From Chryseobacterium sp. G0162 (GTDB lineage: Bacteria > Bacteroidota > Bacteroidia > Flavobacteriales > Weeksellaceae), in assembly GCF_003815715.1 (NCBI RefSeq), contig NZ_CP033922.1:4016001-4080000 (forward strand): a DNA stretch of 64,000 nucleotides, read 5' to 3'. Shown here in pieces: positions 25,738 through 35,023 of this stretch (positions are counted from its first letter, which is position 1; each line of letters opens with the position of its first letter). Made by a program: the position numbers and the translations under genes. The notes under the pieces are model-generated. The model did no database searches. It had not been told where the DNA came from and saw only the letters and a program-made list of their open reading frames with translations.

Positions 25738-28230
25738 TTAATTCATTAATAACTTAATGGCGCTCTTGAAAGTCATTGTAACATCACCTTCTTCAAGTGA
25801 AAGTACATAATTAAGGTTGGGATTTCTGTAATCTATTATTTCATAAGATTCTCTTTCAGAATAACTATTTTCATAATCAAAGTCTGCAAATATGAAATCA
25901 TCAGACTTTTTATTTACAAATCCACGTCCTAATACCAATCCTATTTTACCATAATCTCCAAAGAAATATTCCTGTAGTAATGGAATTATATTTTTATAAA
26001 AAGAATCAATAATAGTTTCATTATCTTTTCCAATAAAGTAAGCGTGGCCAATGGCGTGGTCTTTATCTATAAGTCTTTCTATTCTCTGATTGATAACTAT
26101 TAATAATCTTTCAAAATCTATTCTACCGTAATCACCTAAATCTTGGAAATATCCTGCTTTTTTTCCTCTGCCATCATCTTTCATTTTTTTCCATATTTCT
26201 TCCTTTACTTTCTTGTCTTTTAATTTTTCAGGAATTTCCAAAAGTTTAAATAATTTATCTTCTTGTGGCTTATATTCTATGTGATTCCAATCATAATCTT
26301 TATATTCCCAAAACAGGTCTTCTATCATATAGGATGGGTTCAGTAAATAAGGTTTAGGTGGCATCTCTTCAAAAGAAAATCTTCTTCTTAAAGCTGTATC
26401 CAGTGCTTCCACACTTCTGTCGGCAGTATTCATAGTTCCAACAATGTATAAATTGGAAGGAACTCCAAATTTATTTTTACTGTAAGGGAGCGTGATTTCT
26501 AAAGCTTCATCATTGCCCAGACGTTTATCTTCTTCAATAAGGGTAATGAGCTCTCCAAAAATTTGGGAGATATTTCCACGGTTAATTTCATCAATGATAA
26601 GGACATAAGGCAGGGTAGATGATATTTCTTTTTTGATGTCAAACTCTGCTTCTTCTTTAATTCTATTATTGATATAGTTTAAAACCGCCCAATACGCTGT
26701 GGAATTAGAACCACCAATTACTTCTCTGAATTCTTTATTTACATTTTTGATGACAGACAGATCCGAAAAAGCCTGTTGTAATTTTTTTGCTCTAGAGTAG
26801 GATACTGTATAAACTTTAGATTCTTCAGAATAAATAGGCTTTAAATTTAAATTCCCTTGGTCAGAAATATCAACTATTTTTAACCCTAAATTTGGAGTTT
26901 GTATCGTTAATGTAAGTAGTGTTTTTGTTTCCATGTGGATAGTGGCATCCTGCACAAGATCACTCCATGCATCATCAAACGTGTATTCCTTTATTTTATT
27001 TAGATCATTCAATACTGGTTTTTGGGCCGCATCCGCAATTCTTTTGAAAATGCCATCTTCTATGTCATAAATTACCTTTTTTATTCCTTCTTTTCCTTCT
27101 TCAATCTTAGGTTTTATTCCTTCAATAAAATCCTCATAGGTCATACTCTGGTGGAAAGTAGTAAAGACAATTTGTCCTTTAAGAACCAGTTCTTCATATT
27201 TTTCCCTAATTGCAGCTCTTGTGGGATGAGATGACATAAAATACGGATCAATGATCTGAACAGCTTTATTGATAGTATTATAGGTTTTGCCTGTTCCGGG
27301 AGGCCCATAGAGAATTTGGTTAATAGGTTGTTTTGCCATAGGGAGAGAAATAATTTTTTTTATAGTATGATGTAGAAATTCTTCAAAATGATCTAATCCT
27401 TCATAATCAAAATTGGGGATTTCCTTTAGTAAAACTTCAATAACATTGCAATCATAAGTGGTTTTCTCCTCTTTGGGGATAATACCTTTGTTTTCAAGTT
27501 GGTGGAGAAAACCTAAAATCATTCCACTGAATATTTCCGGAGATTGATTATAGTTTTCTATAAACCACTCATTAAAATCATCCAGGATTTTCCAGCTTTC
27601 TACATTATCTGAAGTTTTGTTTCCATGACTGGAATATTTATCAAATCTTTCATACATTTTAGCAATCATCCTTTCCTGTTCTTCTGACAGAAAGCTATTG
27701 GCTTTAAATGTAGGATAGATTTCCTTCATGCTTACTATTTCTTCATTCACTATTGGGATCACTTTTTCCAACATTATATTGAGATCATGAATAGATGCTT
27801 CAAAGGTGTCGTAATGATCCGGAAGATAAATAGCAAAGTATTCCATTTTCAAGGTTGCCTTACCTTCACCGAATACTAATGGTTCTAATGTTTTTAATCT
27901 TGGTTTTATCTTTCTAATTAATTCCAGAGCATATTTGTTCTGATCACTATTAGGTTCTTTTGTCTGGAAAAACTGAATATATAGAGATAATTTGTTATTT
28001 TTTTTCAGTGCAAAAACAAGATTAATCAAATCTGTTGATGAGCCGGGATAAGACACTGGAATATTCCAGAATGTAGTAGAAAAGTATCTGGATTTTTCAG
28101 TTCCAATAAAATAATTTTGCTCAGCGCCTTTGCTTGCTTTTTGTCTTACTGAAAAAGTAAATTGGGGATTTATATTATGCAAGTGTGTTAGCCAGTTATA
28201 GGCTTTTATCTGAAGTTCATGGTAATTCAT
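25738..28230 (-). CDS. mcrB: McrB-like GTPase subunit of a type IV restriction system
   Basis: An 830-aa protein: an N-terminal DNA-recognition region of about 190 residues resembling the MrcB/DUF3578 type (ITxSVRQKASKGA-like start, LEPLVFGEGKATLKMEYFAIYLPDHYD), a helical linker, and a C-terminal AAA+ GTPase. Walker A is YGPPGTGKTYNT, Walker B is VLIIDEINRGNISQIFGEL, and the McrB-type sensor is GTMNTADRSVEALDTALRRRF. The N-terminal domain differs from the E. coli one, so target specificity is open. It has its own upstream gap of 193 bp after hsdR, so it probably has its own promoter; a good AAAGGAG-type ribosome site precedes the start. Confidence 0.92.
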   Translation of the reverse strand: MNYHELQIKAYNWLTHLHNINPQFTFSVRQKASKGAEQNYFIGTEKSRYFSTTFWNIPVSYPGSSTDLINLVFALKKNNKLSLYIQFFQTKEPNSDQNKYALELIRKIKPRLKTLEPLVFGEGKATLKMEYFAIYLPDHYDTFEASIHDLNIMLEKVIPIVNEEIVSMKEIYPTFKANSFLSEEQERMIAKMYERFDKYSSHGNKTSDNVESWKILDDFNEWFIENYNQSPEIFSGMILGFLHQLENKGIIPKEEKTTYDCNVIEVLLKEIPNFDYEGLDHFEEFLHHTIKKIISLPMAKQPINQILYGPPGTGKTYNTINKAVQIIDPYFMSSHPTRAAIREKYEELVLKGQIVFTTFHQSMTYEDFIEGIKPKIEEGKEGIKKVIYDIEDGIFKRIADAAQKPVLNDLNKIKEYTFDDAWSDLVQDATIHMETKTLLTLTIQTPNLGLKIVDISDQGNLNLKPIYSEESKVYTVSYSRAKKLQQAFSDLSVIKNVNKEFREVIGGSNSTAYWAVLNYINNRIKEEAEFDIKKEISSTLPYVLIIDEINRGNISQIFGELITLIEEDKRLGNDEALEITLPYSKNKFGVPSNLYIVGTMNTADRSVEALDTALRRRFSFEEMPPKPYLLNPSYMIEDLFWEYKDYDWNHIEYKPQEDKLFKLLEIPEKLKDKKVKEEIWKKMKDDGRGKKAGYFQDLGDYGRIDFERLLIVINQRIERLIDKDHAIGHAYFIGKDNETIIDSFYKNIIPLLQEYFFGDYGKIGLVLGRGFVNKKSDDFIFADFDYENSYSERESYEIIDYRNPNLNYVLSLEEGDVTMTFKSAIKLLMN

Positions 28231-28423
28231 TTTTTAATTGATTCTCCTTTTTAGTTTCAGACACAATGATAATAAAAATCTTTAGTTTTTACTTACGGGA
28301 AAGCATAAAATACGTCGAAAATTATTATTAAAAAAGAAATCAGATATTTTTCAATAACTTTTTTAGAAATGATATGATGGTGATGCTGGAAAAGTTGATT
28401 GAGAAGGGAAAATTTTCTTTTAT

Positions 28424-31288
28424 TTAGGCATTAACTCCATCAATGAAAACATCAACAAAATTTTGCACCTTTTGAATAATTCTTCTCCCTATATTATTTC
28501 TTTCTGTAAGTTTTGGTTTTACTTCAAGAAGTTTTAAAGTATCACTAATTTTTGGTGTTTTGGAAGTGAAAAGAAAATCATCAATGGCATATCTGAATCT
28601 ATCTTTATTTAAAAATTCCTCATCAGCAATTTTGTCAAATGCCGAGTTTTTTTCCTTGTTCCAAAATTTTTCAAATTCATCATTCATATCATTACCGTCG
28701 GAAATATGAGGCAAATTCTCTTCTATAAATTTTTCTATTAATTCTTTTTTGCTTCTTAATTTAGCATCTCCGGAAAGAATATCTCTGATTTCTTTTTTCT
28801 TTTGTTCTAATTTATCCCCTTTTAGATTTGAATCAGCAAGATTAGCTAACAATGAAAGAATATAGCTTACATTTATTTCATCACGATGGATTAATTCCAG
28901 TTCAAAATCAACATCATCTAGAATACTTACTTTTCCTTCTCCACCTTCACGATGCCCTTTAATTTCAGTCCATAAATCAAGGTATTTGCTTTTATAATCA
29001 TTAAACTCACTTTCATTCATTTCAAGTTTATCAAAGTTAAAATCAGCAAATGATTTTAAAATGTTTAGAACTCTCATTACTTCACGGAAAGAAGTTATAA
29101 ATTCAAACTTTTCCTGTTCCGTTTGATAACCATTCACACTGTCAATTTCTGGAGCAACTAGCTTCAATGTCTCTAAGGCAGAATTAAAAAGCTCAATGTA
29201 ACTTTCGATGGGCTGAATAATGATTTCCTGAATAGCTTCTTTGTTTGAAAATAAAGTCACTGCATCATCTGTTGCAGATTTTAAATTACGGAAGCAGACT
29301 ATATTTCCTTGCGATTTCTTATCACCCAAAAGCCTGTTGGTTCGGGAAAAAGCCTGGATTAATCCATGATATTTTAGATTCTTATCGACAAATAAAGTAT
29401 TTAGTTGAGGGCTATCGAATCCTGTTAAGAACATATTAACGACAATAATTAAATCAACCTCTTTGCTACGAACTCTTTTGGCAATATCATTGTAATAATT
29501 GTAAAAAGTCTGGGAGTCTTTTGTAGAAAAATTTGTATCGAACATTTCATTATAATGACCGATATATCTTTCCAATATGTTTCTGCTATGAGAATTTCCA
29601 TATTGTGCCTGCGGCTCCGCAACCATTGCAAAATCAGGTTCTTCATAGATTCCATTTGCATCTTTGGATTCTTCATTAGTTCCATAGCTGAAAATTGTTG
29701 CAATTTTCAATTGATGTTTACCCTCTTCTTTTTTCTTTTGGAAAAGGTCATAATACTTTTGCAAAACGTCAATACTGCTTACACAAAACATTGCATTAAA
29801 AGCACTGTTATGTGTTTTTCTTCCGTATTCTGTAATGAGATAATCTGCAATTTTTTCAAGTCTTTTCGGGCTTTCAAGAAGCTCCTGAGTATCTATTGCT
29901 TCAACATCAGTATCAATATAAGTGTTACTTCCTTCTTTTTCTTTATACCTACCAACATATTCTACAGAAAACTTTAAAACATTATCATCTCGAATTGCAT
30001 CTGTAATCACATATTTATGTAGACAGTCTTCGAATAGTCTATTAGTGGTTGCCGGAGCTCCATCTATTTTCCCAATTGAATTAACTTCAGAAATCGGAGT
30101 TCCAGTAAACCCTATCATTTGGGCATTCTTAAAGTACTTTTTGATATTCTGATGCGTATCTCCAAACTGACTTCTGTGGCACTCATCAAAAATAAAAACA
30201 ATTTTTTTGTCTTTTAGTTTTTCAATTTTGTTACCATGTTTTTCTTTGGTAATAGCAGTGTTGAGTTTTTGTAAAGTCGTAACAATGAGTTTGGTATTGT
30301 TAGAAAGTTGTTTCACTAAATGGACCGTATTTTCAGTTGCATCAACGCTTCCTTTTTCAAAAGCATCAAATTCTTTTTGTGTCTGATAATCCAGATCTTT
30401 TCTGTCCACTACAAATATTACTTTTTCCACTTTCGGAATTTCTTTCAGAATCTGGCTAGCTTTAAAAGAAGTTAATGTTTTTCCTGAACCTGTAGTATGC
30501 CAAATGAAACCATTCTTGTCCGTATTTCTTACTCTGTCAACAATTTTTTCAACTGCATAATATTGGTAGGGTCTTAGAATCATTAATATCTTGTTCGTTT
30601 CATTTAAAACGATATACTTAGTGATCATTTTAGCAATGTGACAAGGCTCTAAAAATGCCGGTGCAAAATGATCCAGTTGGGTTATATTGTTGTTTTGATC
30701 ATCTGACCAATAAAAGGTTTGTTTAAAAGTCTGTTTAGCATTATTGGAATAATATTTTGTGTTAACTCCGTTGCTGATAATGAATAACTGAACATAATTA
30801 AACAGTCCGTTTCCAGAATTAAAAGATTGATGATGATAACGGTTGATTTGATTAAAAGCTTCTTTTAATTCGAGACCACGTCGTTTTAGTTCAATTTGAA
30901 CCAAAGGCAACCCGTTAATTAGAATTGTTACATCATATCTATTCTTATAATTTCCTTCCTGAGCAATTTGATTGGTTACCTGAAACTGATTCTGGCACCA
31001 GTGATCCTGACTGATAAACTCAATCCATTCTGAACTTCCGTCATCCTTTGTAAAGTGAAATTTATCCCGAAGAATTTTTGCTTTCTCGAAAACATTTCCT
31101 TTAGAAAGATGATTTAGTATTTTTTCAAACTCTTTATCAGAAAATGTCTTTTTATTATGAATTTCGAGTTGAGTTTTTAGATTTTTAATTAGATCAACCT
31201 CATTGCAGATTTTGACTTTTTTGTGGCCCAGTTGCTGTAGTTGTTCAACTAATTTTTGTTCTAAAATATATTCTGGCTGACTTGACAT
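28424..31288 (-). CDS. hsdR: Type I restriction endonuclease subunit R
   Basis: A 954-aa HsdR. The N-terminal nuclease domain has the ExK-type core VQIELKRRG near residue 135. The SF2 helicase/translocase follows, with motif I HTTGSGKTL near 265, motif II FIFDECHRSQFG near 370 and motif III GFTGTPI. The C-terminal region is helical and would contact the methylase. It translocates and cuts unmodified DNA as part of the HsdRMS complex. It is separated from hsdS and hsdM by a recombinase gene and a silent hsdS cassette, an order seen in phase-variable type I systems. Confidence 0.95.
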   Translation of the reverse strand: MSSQPEYILEQKLVEQLQQLGHKKVKICNEVDLIKNLKTQLEIHNKKTFSDKEFEKILNHLSKGNVFEKAKILRDKFHFTKDDGSSEWIEFISQDHWCQNQFQVTNQIAQEGNYKNRYDVTILINGLPLVQIELKRRGLELKEAFNQINRYHHQSFNSGNGLFNYVQLFIISNGVNTKYYSNNAKQTFKQTFYWSDDQNNNITQLDHFAPAFLEPCHIAKMITKYIVLNETNKILMILRPYQYYAVEKIVDRVRNTDKNGFIWHTTGSGKTLTSFKASQILKEIPKVEKVIFVVDRKDLDYQTQKEFDAFEKGSVDATENTVHLVKQLSNNTKLIVTTLQKLNTAITKEKHGNKIEKLKDKKIVFIFDECHRSQFGDTHQNIKKYFKNAQMIGFTGTPISEVNSIGKIDGAPATTNRLFEDCLHKYVITDAIRDDNVLKFSVEYVGRYKEKEGSNTYIDTDVEAIDTQELLESPKRLEKIADYLITEYGRKTHNSAFNAMFCVSSIDVLQKYYDLFQKKKEEGKHQLKIATIFSYGTNEESKDANGIYEEPDFAMVAEPQAQYGNSHSRNILERYIGHYNEMFDTNFSTKDSQTFYNYYNDIAKRVRSKEVDLIIVVNMFLTGFDSPQLNTLFVDKNLKYHGLIQAFSRTNRLLGDKKSQGNIVCFRNLKSATDDAVTLFSNKEAIQEIIIQPIESYIELFNSALETLKLVAPEIDSVNGYQTEQEKFEFITSFREVMRVLNILKSFADFNFDKLEMNESEFNDYKSKYLDLWTEIKGHREGGEGKVSILDDVDFELELIHRDEINVSYILSLLANLADSNLKGDKLEQKKKEIRDILSGDAKLRSKKELIEKFIEENLPHISDGNDMNDEFEKFWNKEKNSAFDKIADEEFLNKDRFRYAIDDFLFTSKTPKISDTLKLLEVKPKLTERNNIGRRIIQKVQNFVDVFIDGVNA

Positions 31289-31311
31289 TTTGGGGTTATG
31301 AGTTTAGTTAA

Positions 31312-31344
31312 AGCTTTGTCAGAGCTTTAAACTCTGACAAGGCT
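31312..31344. repeat. TTGTCAGAG hairpin upstream of hsdR
   Basis: AGCTTTGTCAGAG at 31312-31324 pairs with CTCTGACAAGGCT at 31332-31344 (one G-T mismatch). A closely related hairpin lies at 33625-33661 between the two hsdS genes. It is probably a dispersed flavobacterial hairpin repeat, or a terminator after the recombinase gene. Confidence 0.65.
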
Positions 31345-31390
31345 GTTAATAGTTTTCCCAAATGTAAGAAATATTGTATGATAATTGAAA

Positions 31391-32317
31391 TTATTTAAGT
31401 GCTTTAAACATCTGATCAATTGCTTTTTTCTTCTGTTCCAGATTAGGATGAACATAAAGATTCAATGTAGTACTGATATTAGAATGCCCCAACAAAACAC
31501 TTACTGTTTTATAATCACACTTACTTTCAATACACCTTGTTGCGAAACTGTGTCGTAATCCGTGAAATTTAATATCCGGAATTTCCAAATATCGCATCAG
31601 ATTTTTATAGTAGCTTCGGTAGGTTCTTGGCTCTGTAGGTTTAGAATCATTAGTTAAAACATAAAATGCAGGATTAACAATTTTTTTAAAAGGTTTCAGC
31701 ATTCTCAAAAGATCTCTTGTGATTGGAATTTCACGAATTGAGTTTTTTGTTTTTGGAGTATCAATAAGAAGTTCAGTTCTACGCTCTCCCTCTTCAATAA
31801 CGTAGATCCTTTGAATTGTTTTACGGATATTGATAATACCATTATCTGTATCAATATCCTCCCATGTAAGCGCACATATTTCACCGATTCGCATTCCTGA
31901 GCAAAGACAAATATAAACTCCCAGATTTCTAAAGGTAAAATGCTCCTGGATATAACTCATTACTTTTTTCTGATGTGTTCTGGTTAGGACTTCAATGGTA
32001 TGCGTTTCCCGAACCGTAGGATATTGTACATCAAAATTGATGAACTCAATCCATTTATTCTTTGCTCCAAATTTCAATACCATTTTCAGTACAATAAGAA
32101 TGTCTTTGATACTTTTCTGGCTTAATCCCTGATCCAGTTTTTGAAACACAAATTTTTGTACATCCTGATCCTCAATTTCAGAATGCTCTTTAAACACAGG
32201 GAGTAGATGGTTTTCCAGCAACAATACATAAGCCGAAAAGGTTGATTTTTTTACATACAACTTTTTGTCATTCTTCCAAAGTTCAGCGATTTCTGCTAAT
32301 GTTTTCTTTCTTGTCAT
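31391..32317 (-). CDS. Tyrosine recombinase beside the hsdS cassettes
   Basis: A site-specific recombinase of about 308 aa. The frame opens at a TTG at 32356, but the ATG at 32317 (MTRKKTLAEIAELW) is the more usual start. It has an N-terminal SAM-like core-binding domain (about 1-95) and a catalytic domain with the R (CSGMRIGEICALTWEDI), H-x-x-R (FHGLRHSFATRC), H (LLGHSNISTT) and Y (LNLYVHP) residues all present. Its place between hsdR and a pair of oppositely oriented hsdS genes strongly suggests that it inverts the hsdS segment, as tyrosine recombinases do in several phase-variable type I loci. It might act on more distant sites as well. Confidence 0.9.
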   Translation of the reverse strand: MTRKKTLAEIAELWKNDKKLYVKKSTFSAYVLLLENHLLPVFKEHSEIEDQDVQKFVFQKLDQGLSQKSIKDILIVLKMVLKFGAKNKWIEFINFDVQYPTVRETHTIEVLTRTHQKKVMSYIQEHFTFRNLGVYICLCSGMRIGEICALTWEDIDTDNGIINIRKTIQRIYVIEEGERRTELLIDTPKTKNSIREIPITRDLLRMLKPFKKIVNPAFYVLTNDSKPTEPRTYRSYYKNLMRYLEIPDIKFHGLRHSFATRCIESKCDYKTVSVLLGHSNISTTLNLYVHPNLEQKKKAIDQMFKALK

Positions 32318-32412
32318 AAATTTTTTGATTTTTAATGATTTTCTAACTAATCTCAAAAGTTATGAATTAAGATTGGGGATTTATAGTTATTGAGCTTTAA
32401 CACAAGTTTTAA

Positions 32413-33620
32413 TCAATCTTTGCCTTTCCTAATTTACGATTCAGTGATAAAAACGGAAATGATTTTCCAGACTGGAGTTTTAAATTTGGTAATGAAGTAT
32501 TTGAAAATATTTCAAACAAAAAACATAATTCTGATTTACCAATTTTAGCTATAACTCAGGATTATGGCGCAATTCCTAGAGATTTAATTGATTTTAATAT
32601 AACCGTCACCAGTAAAAGTGTGGAGAGTTATAAAGTTGTAGAAGTTGGAGATTTTATAATTAGTCTTAGAAGTTTTCAAGGAGGTATTGAATATTCTGAG
32701 TACAAAGGTATATGTAGCCCAGCATATATTATACTGAGACCTAGTATATCAATAGATAGAATTTTCTTTAAATATTATCTTAAAACTCCCAAATACATAA
32801 CACATCTTAATAGAAAATTGGAGGGAATAAGAGATGGTAAAATGATTAGTTATTCATATTTTTCCGATATTATTCTTCCGCTTCCTTCCATTGAGGAACA
32901 AAATAAAGTTTCAGTTTTTTATCACTTATTGAGAGTAGACTCCAAACCCAAAAGAAAATAATTGGAAAATTAGAATCCTTAATGCAAGGATGGCGTGAAA
33001 GAATATTTTCTCAAAAAGTTAGATTCAAGAATGAAGGAAATAACTTTTCTAGTTGGGAGATAAAAAAATTAAAAGATATATCAATAAGAATAACAACAAA
33101 AAACATAGAAAGTAATAAAAATGTTTTAACAATTTCAGCACAATACGGTTTAATTAGCCAATTAGATTTTTTCAGTAAATCAGTGTCAGCTAAAAACATA
33201 GATAATTATTATTTATTAGAAAAAAATGATTTTGCTTATAATAAGAGTTATTCAAATGGCTATCCGATGGGAGCAATTAAACAGCTTATAAATTATAAAA
33301 AGGGTGTCGTTTCAACATTATACATTTGCTTTAGATTCCACGACTATATAAACTCTGAGTATATGAAACATTATTTTGACTCAGGATATCACAATGTAGA
33401 AATAGAAAAGATAGCCCAAGAAGGAGCAAGAAATCACGGACTTTTAAATATAAGTATAACTGATTTTTTTGATATCAAAATAAGTTTACCAAGTAGAGAA
33501 GAACAAACTAAAATAGCTAATTTTCTTTCTTCTATTCAAGAAAAATTAGAAACAGAAAAACAAATTTTAGAAAAATTAGAACTTCAGAAGAAGTTTCTTT
33601 TGGCTAATTTGTTTGTTTGA
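32413..33620 (+). pseudogene. Silent hsdS cassette: no start codon, one frameshift
   Basis: Opposite to the expressed hsdS. The frame from 32413 reads ...FAFPNLRFSDKNGNDFPDWSF and has no ATG or promoter, so the first half is a headless target-recognition domain. At 32915-32920 a run of six T breaks the frame: with seven T the product would continue ...FLSLIESRLQTQKKIIGKLESLM into the second half (open at 32982-33620, from MQGWRERIFSQKVRF to LLANLFV). Each half is a target-recognition domain followed by a conserved helix (EEQNKVS..., EEQTKIANFLSSIQEKL). This is a donor cassette rather than a dead gene, because it shares a perfect 24-bp inverted repeat with the expressed gene in the same reading frame. 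Confidence 0.88.
32943..32966 (+). repeat. Inverted repeat copy 1 (candidate recombination site)
   Basis: A 24-bp block starting CAAACCC and ending ATTGGA, encoding QTQKKIIG in the central conserved helix of the silent cassette. It is identical to the reverse complement of 34322-34345. The flanking sequence differs on both sides, so the match is sharply bounded. Confidence 0.9.
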
Positions 33621-33624
33621 AAAC

Positions 33625-33661
33625 AGAGCCTTGTCAAGATTTTAAATATTGACAAGGCTCT
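33625..33661. terminator. Hairpin between convergent hsdS genes
   Basis: AGAGCCTTGTCAA and TTGACAAGGCTCT form a perfect 13-bp stem around an AT-rich loop. It would end transcription from both directions. It is related in sequence to the hairpin at 31312-31344. It lies inside the predicted invertible segment. Confidence 0.75.
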
Positions 33662-33679
33662 CCAGAAAATAAAGCTCTA

Positions 33680-34978
33680 TTAAACAAAAAGATTTTGTAA
33701 TAAATATTTTTTCTGATTTTCGTATTGAGTTAGTAACTTATTTTCTAAATTTATCTTTGCATCTAATTTTGATAAAAACTCAGCTATTTTCGTTTGTTCC
33801 TCAAAGCAAGGGAAATATAATGCTAGCTTATTCAGTTTGTTAAAGTACATATAAGTTCTTGATCCACCTTGCTTTTGTAGGAGAGCATAATTTTTAAATT
33901 CTTGTCCTTCATTTAAATACTCTTTTAGAAAATAATCATTTACCCCTTTAGTTGTAAATACCGGATAAAGTGTACTAACAATACCTTTATCACATAGATT
34001 ATTTATATTGAACTTAAATACAATATCATCACTCATATGTCTGTATGTAAAATATCCTCTAGGAACAATGTTATAACCCGTGTTATCCTTACTGGCTACT
34101 TCGTTATCATCAAAATAATCTTTTTGAAAGTATATCCCAGTTCTTGCGGAAGTTAAAATTGGATATTGATTACTACAAGTTGATTTTTCTTCAAATTTGA
34201 TTAATATATTTTCCAATTTTGTTAATTTCCAAATTGGAAATTCTTCTTGATTGCAAGTTTTGAATTTTATCTTTTGGTTAAAAAATTTTTTGGTTATTTC
34301 TTTTTTTAATAATTTCAAATCTCCAATTATTTTCTTTTGGGTTTGTATGCGCTTGTCCATAAGAGATAGACATTCGGAAATCTTGTGTTGCTCTGAAAAT
34401 GAAGGAAATGATAAATAAATATTAGAAATTCTACCCGCATTAATGCTTAACACCTTAGAACCTTGGGCTTCTCTTTTTATTTGATTTCTTACACTATCAG
34501 ATTTTAATAAATATCCAAGAAAGCCTTTAAAAAAAATATTTTTTTGTGGTCTTGCTAAAAGGGTGTGTAAGCCTGAAAGTAATTTTTCACCATTAAGATT
34601 TGTAACTTCAATACTTTTCCCAACATCGTTTAAATCTTCAGATGCATCTGCAAAAATAATATCTCCTTCTTGACAATAAAAATCTTCTGAAATTCTACTT
34701 AGAGGAATATCTTCATTTATATAAGGTACATTTTCTTTTTCTAAATCAAATAGAGTTTGAAATTTAGTATGAATATCTCCATAGTGAATATTTTTTACGG
34801 TTCCTGATCCATAATTGAGGTTATCTCTTGAATAAGAATTAGTTACTTTGAAGGTCATTAGCTCTCCAAGTTTCTGGTTTTCCCATGGGTCAGTGAATTT
34901 AAAAAACCTTAATTTGGGTATATTTCTCAAATTAGGAAAATTCTTCACACTTTTATTTTCTTTTGTCATCTCAGTCAT
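33680..34978 (-). CDS. hsdS: Expressed type I specificity subunit HsdS
   Basis: A 432-aa DNA-recognition subunit with the standard two-fold layout: target-recognition domain 1 (about 20-190), central conserved helix (EQHKISECLSLMDKRIQTQKKIIGDLKLLKKEI, about 195-230), domain 2 (about 235-400) and C-terminal conserved helix (EEQTKIAEFLSKLDAKINLENKLLTQYENQKKYLL). Each domain sets half of a bipartite target. It begins 45 bp after hsdM and is the only hsdS here with a start codon and operon context. Inversion at the 24-bp repeat would replace its second domain with that of the silent cassette, in frame. Confidence 0.95.
   Translation of the reverse strand: MTEMTKENKSVKNFPNLRNIPKLRFFKFTDPWENQKLGELMTFKVTNSYSRDNLNYGSGTVKNIHYGDIHTKFQTLFDLEKENVPYINEDIPLSRISEDFYCQEGDIIFADASEDLNDVGKSIEVTNLNGEKLLSGLHTLLARPQKNIFFKGFLGYLLKSDSVRNQIKREAQGSKVLSINAGRISNIYLSFPSFSEQHKISECLSLMDKRIQTQKKIIGDLKLLKKEITKKFFNQKIKFKTCNQEEFPIWKLTKLENILIKFEEKSTCSNQYPILTSARTGIYFQKDYFDDNEVASKDNTGYNIVPRGYFTYRHMSDDIVFKFNINNLCDKGIVSTLYPVFTTKGVNDYFLKEYLNEGQEFKNYALLQKQGGSRTYMYFNKLNKLALYFPCFEEQTKIAEFLSKLDAKINLENKLLTQYENQKKYLLQNLFV
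34322..34345 (-). repeat. Inverted repeat copy 2 (candidate recombination site)
   Basis: The reverse complement of this 24-bp block is identical to 32943-32966. It encodes QTQKKIIG in the central helix of the expressed HsdS, near residue 215. The distance to copy 1 gives an invertible segment of about 1.4 kb. Confidence 0.9.
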
Positions 34979-35023
34979 CTATTGTTATAGCTATAAACAT
35001 TAAGGATTTAATAAAAATAAAAA

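Noticed and set aside
32419..32435. Second, shorter inverted repeat (TTTCCTAATTT) at the FPNLR start of both hsdS genes, matching 34929-34939
   Set aside because: Only 11 bp of AT-rich sequence encoding a common HsdS motif; too short to claim as a recombination site, though swapping of the first domain cannot be excluded.
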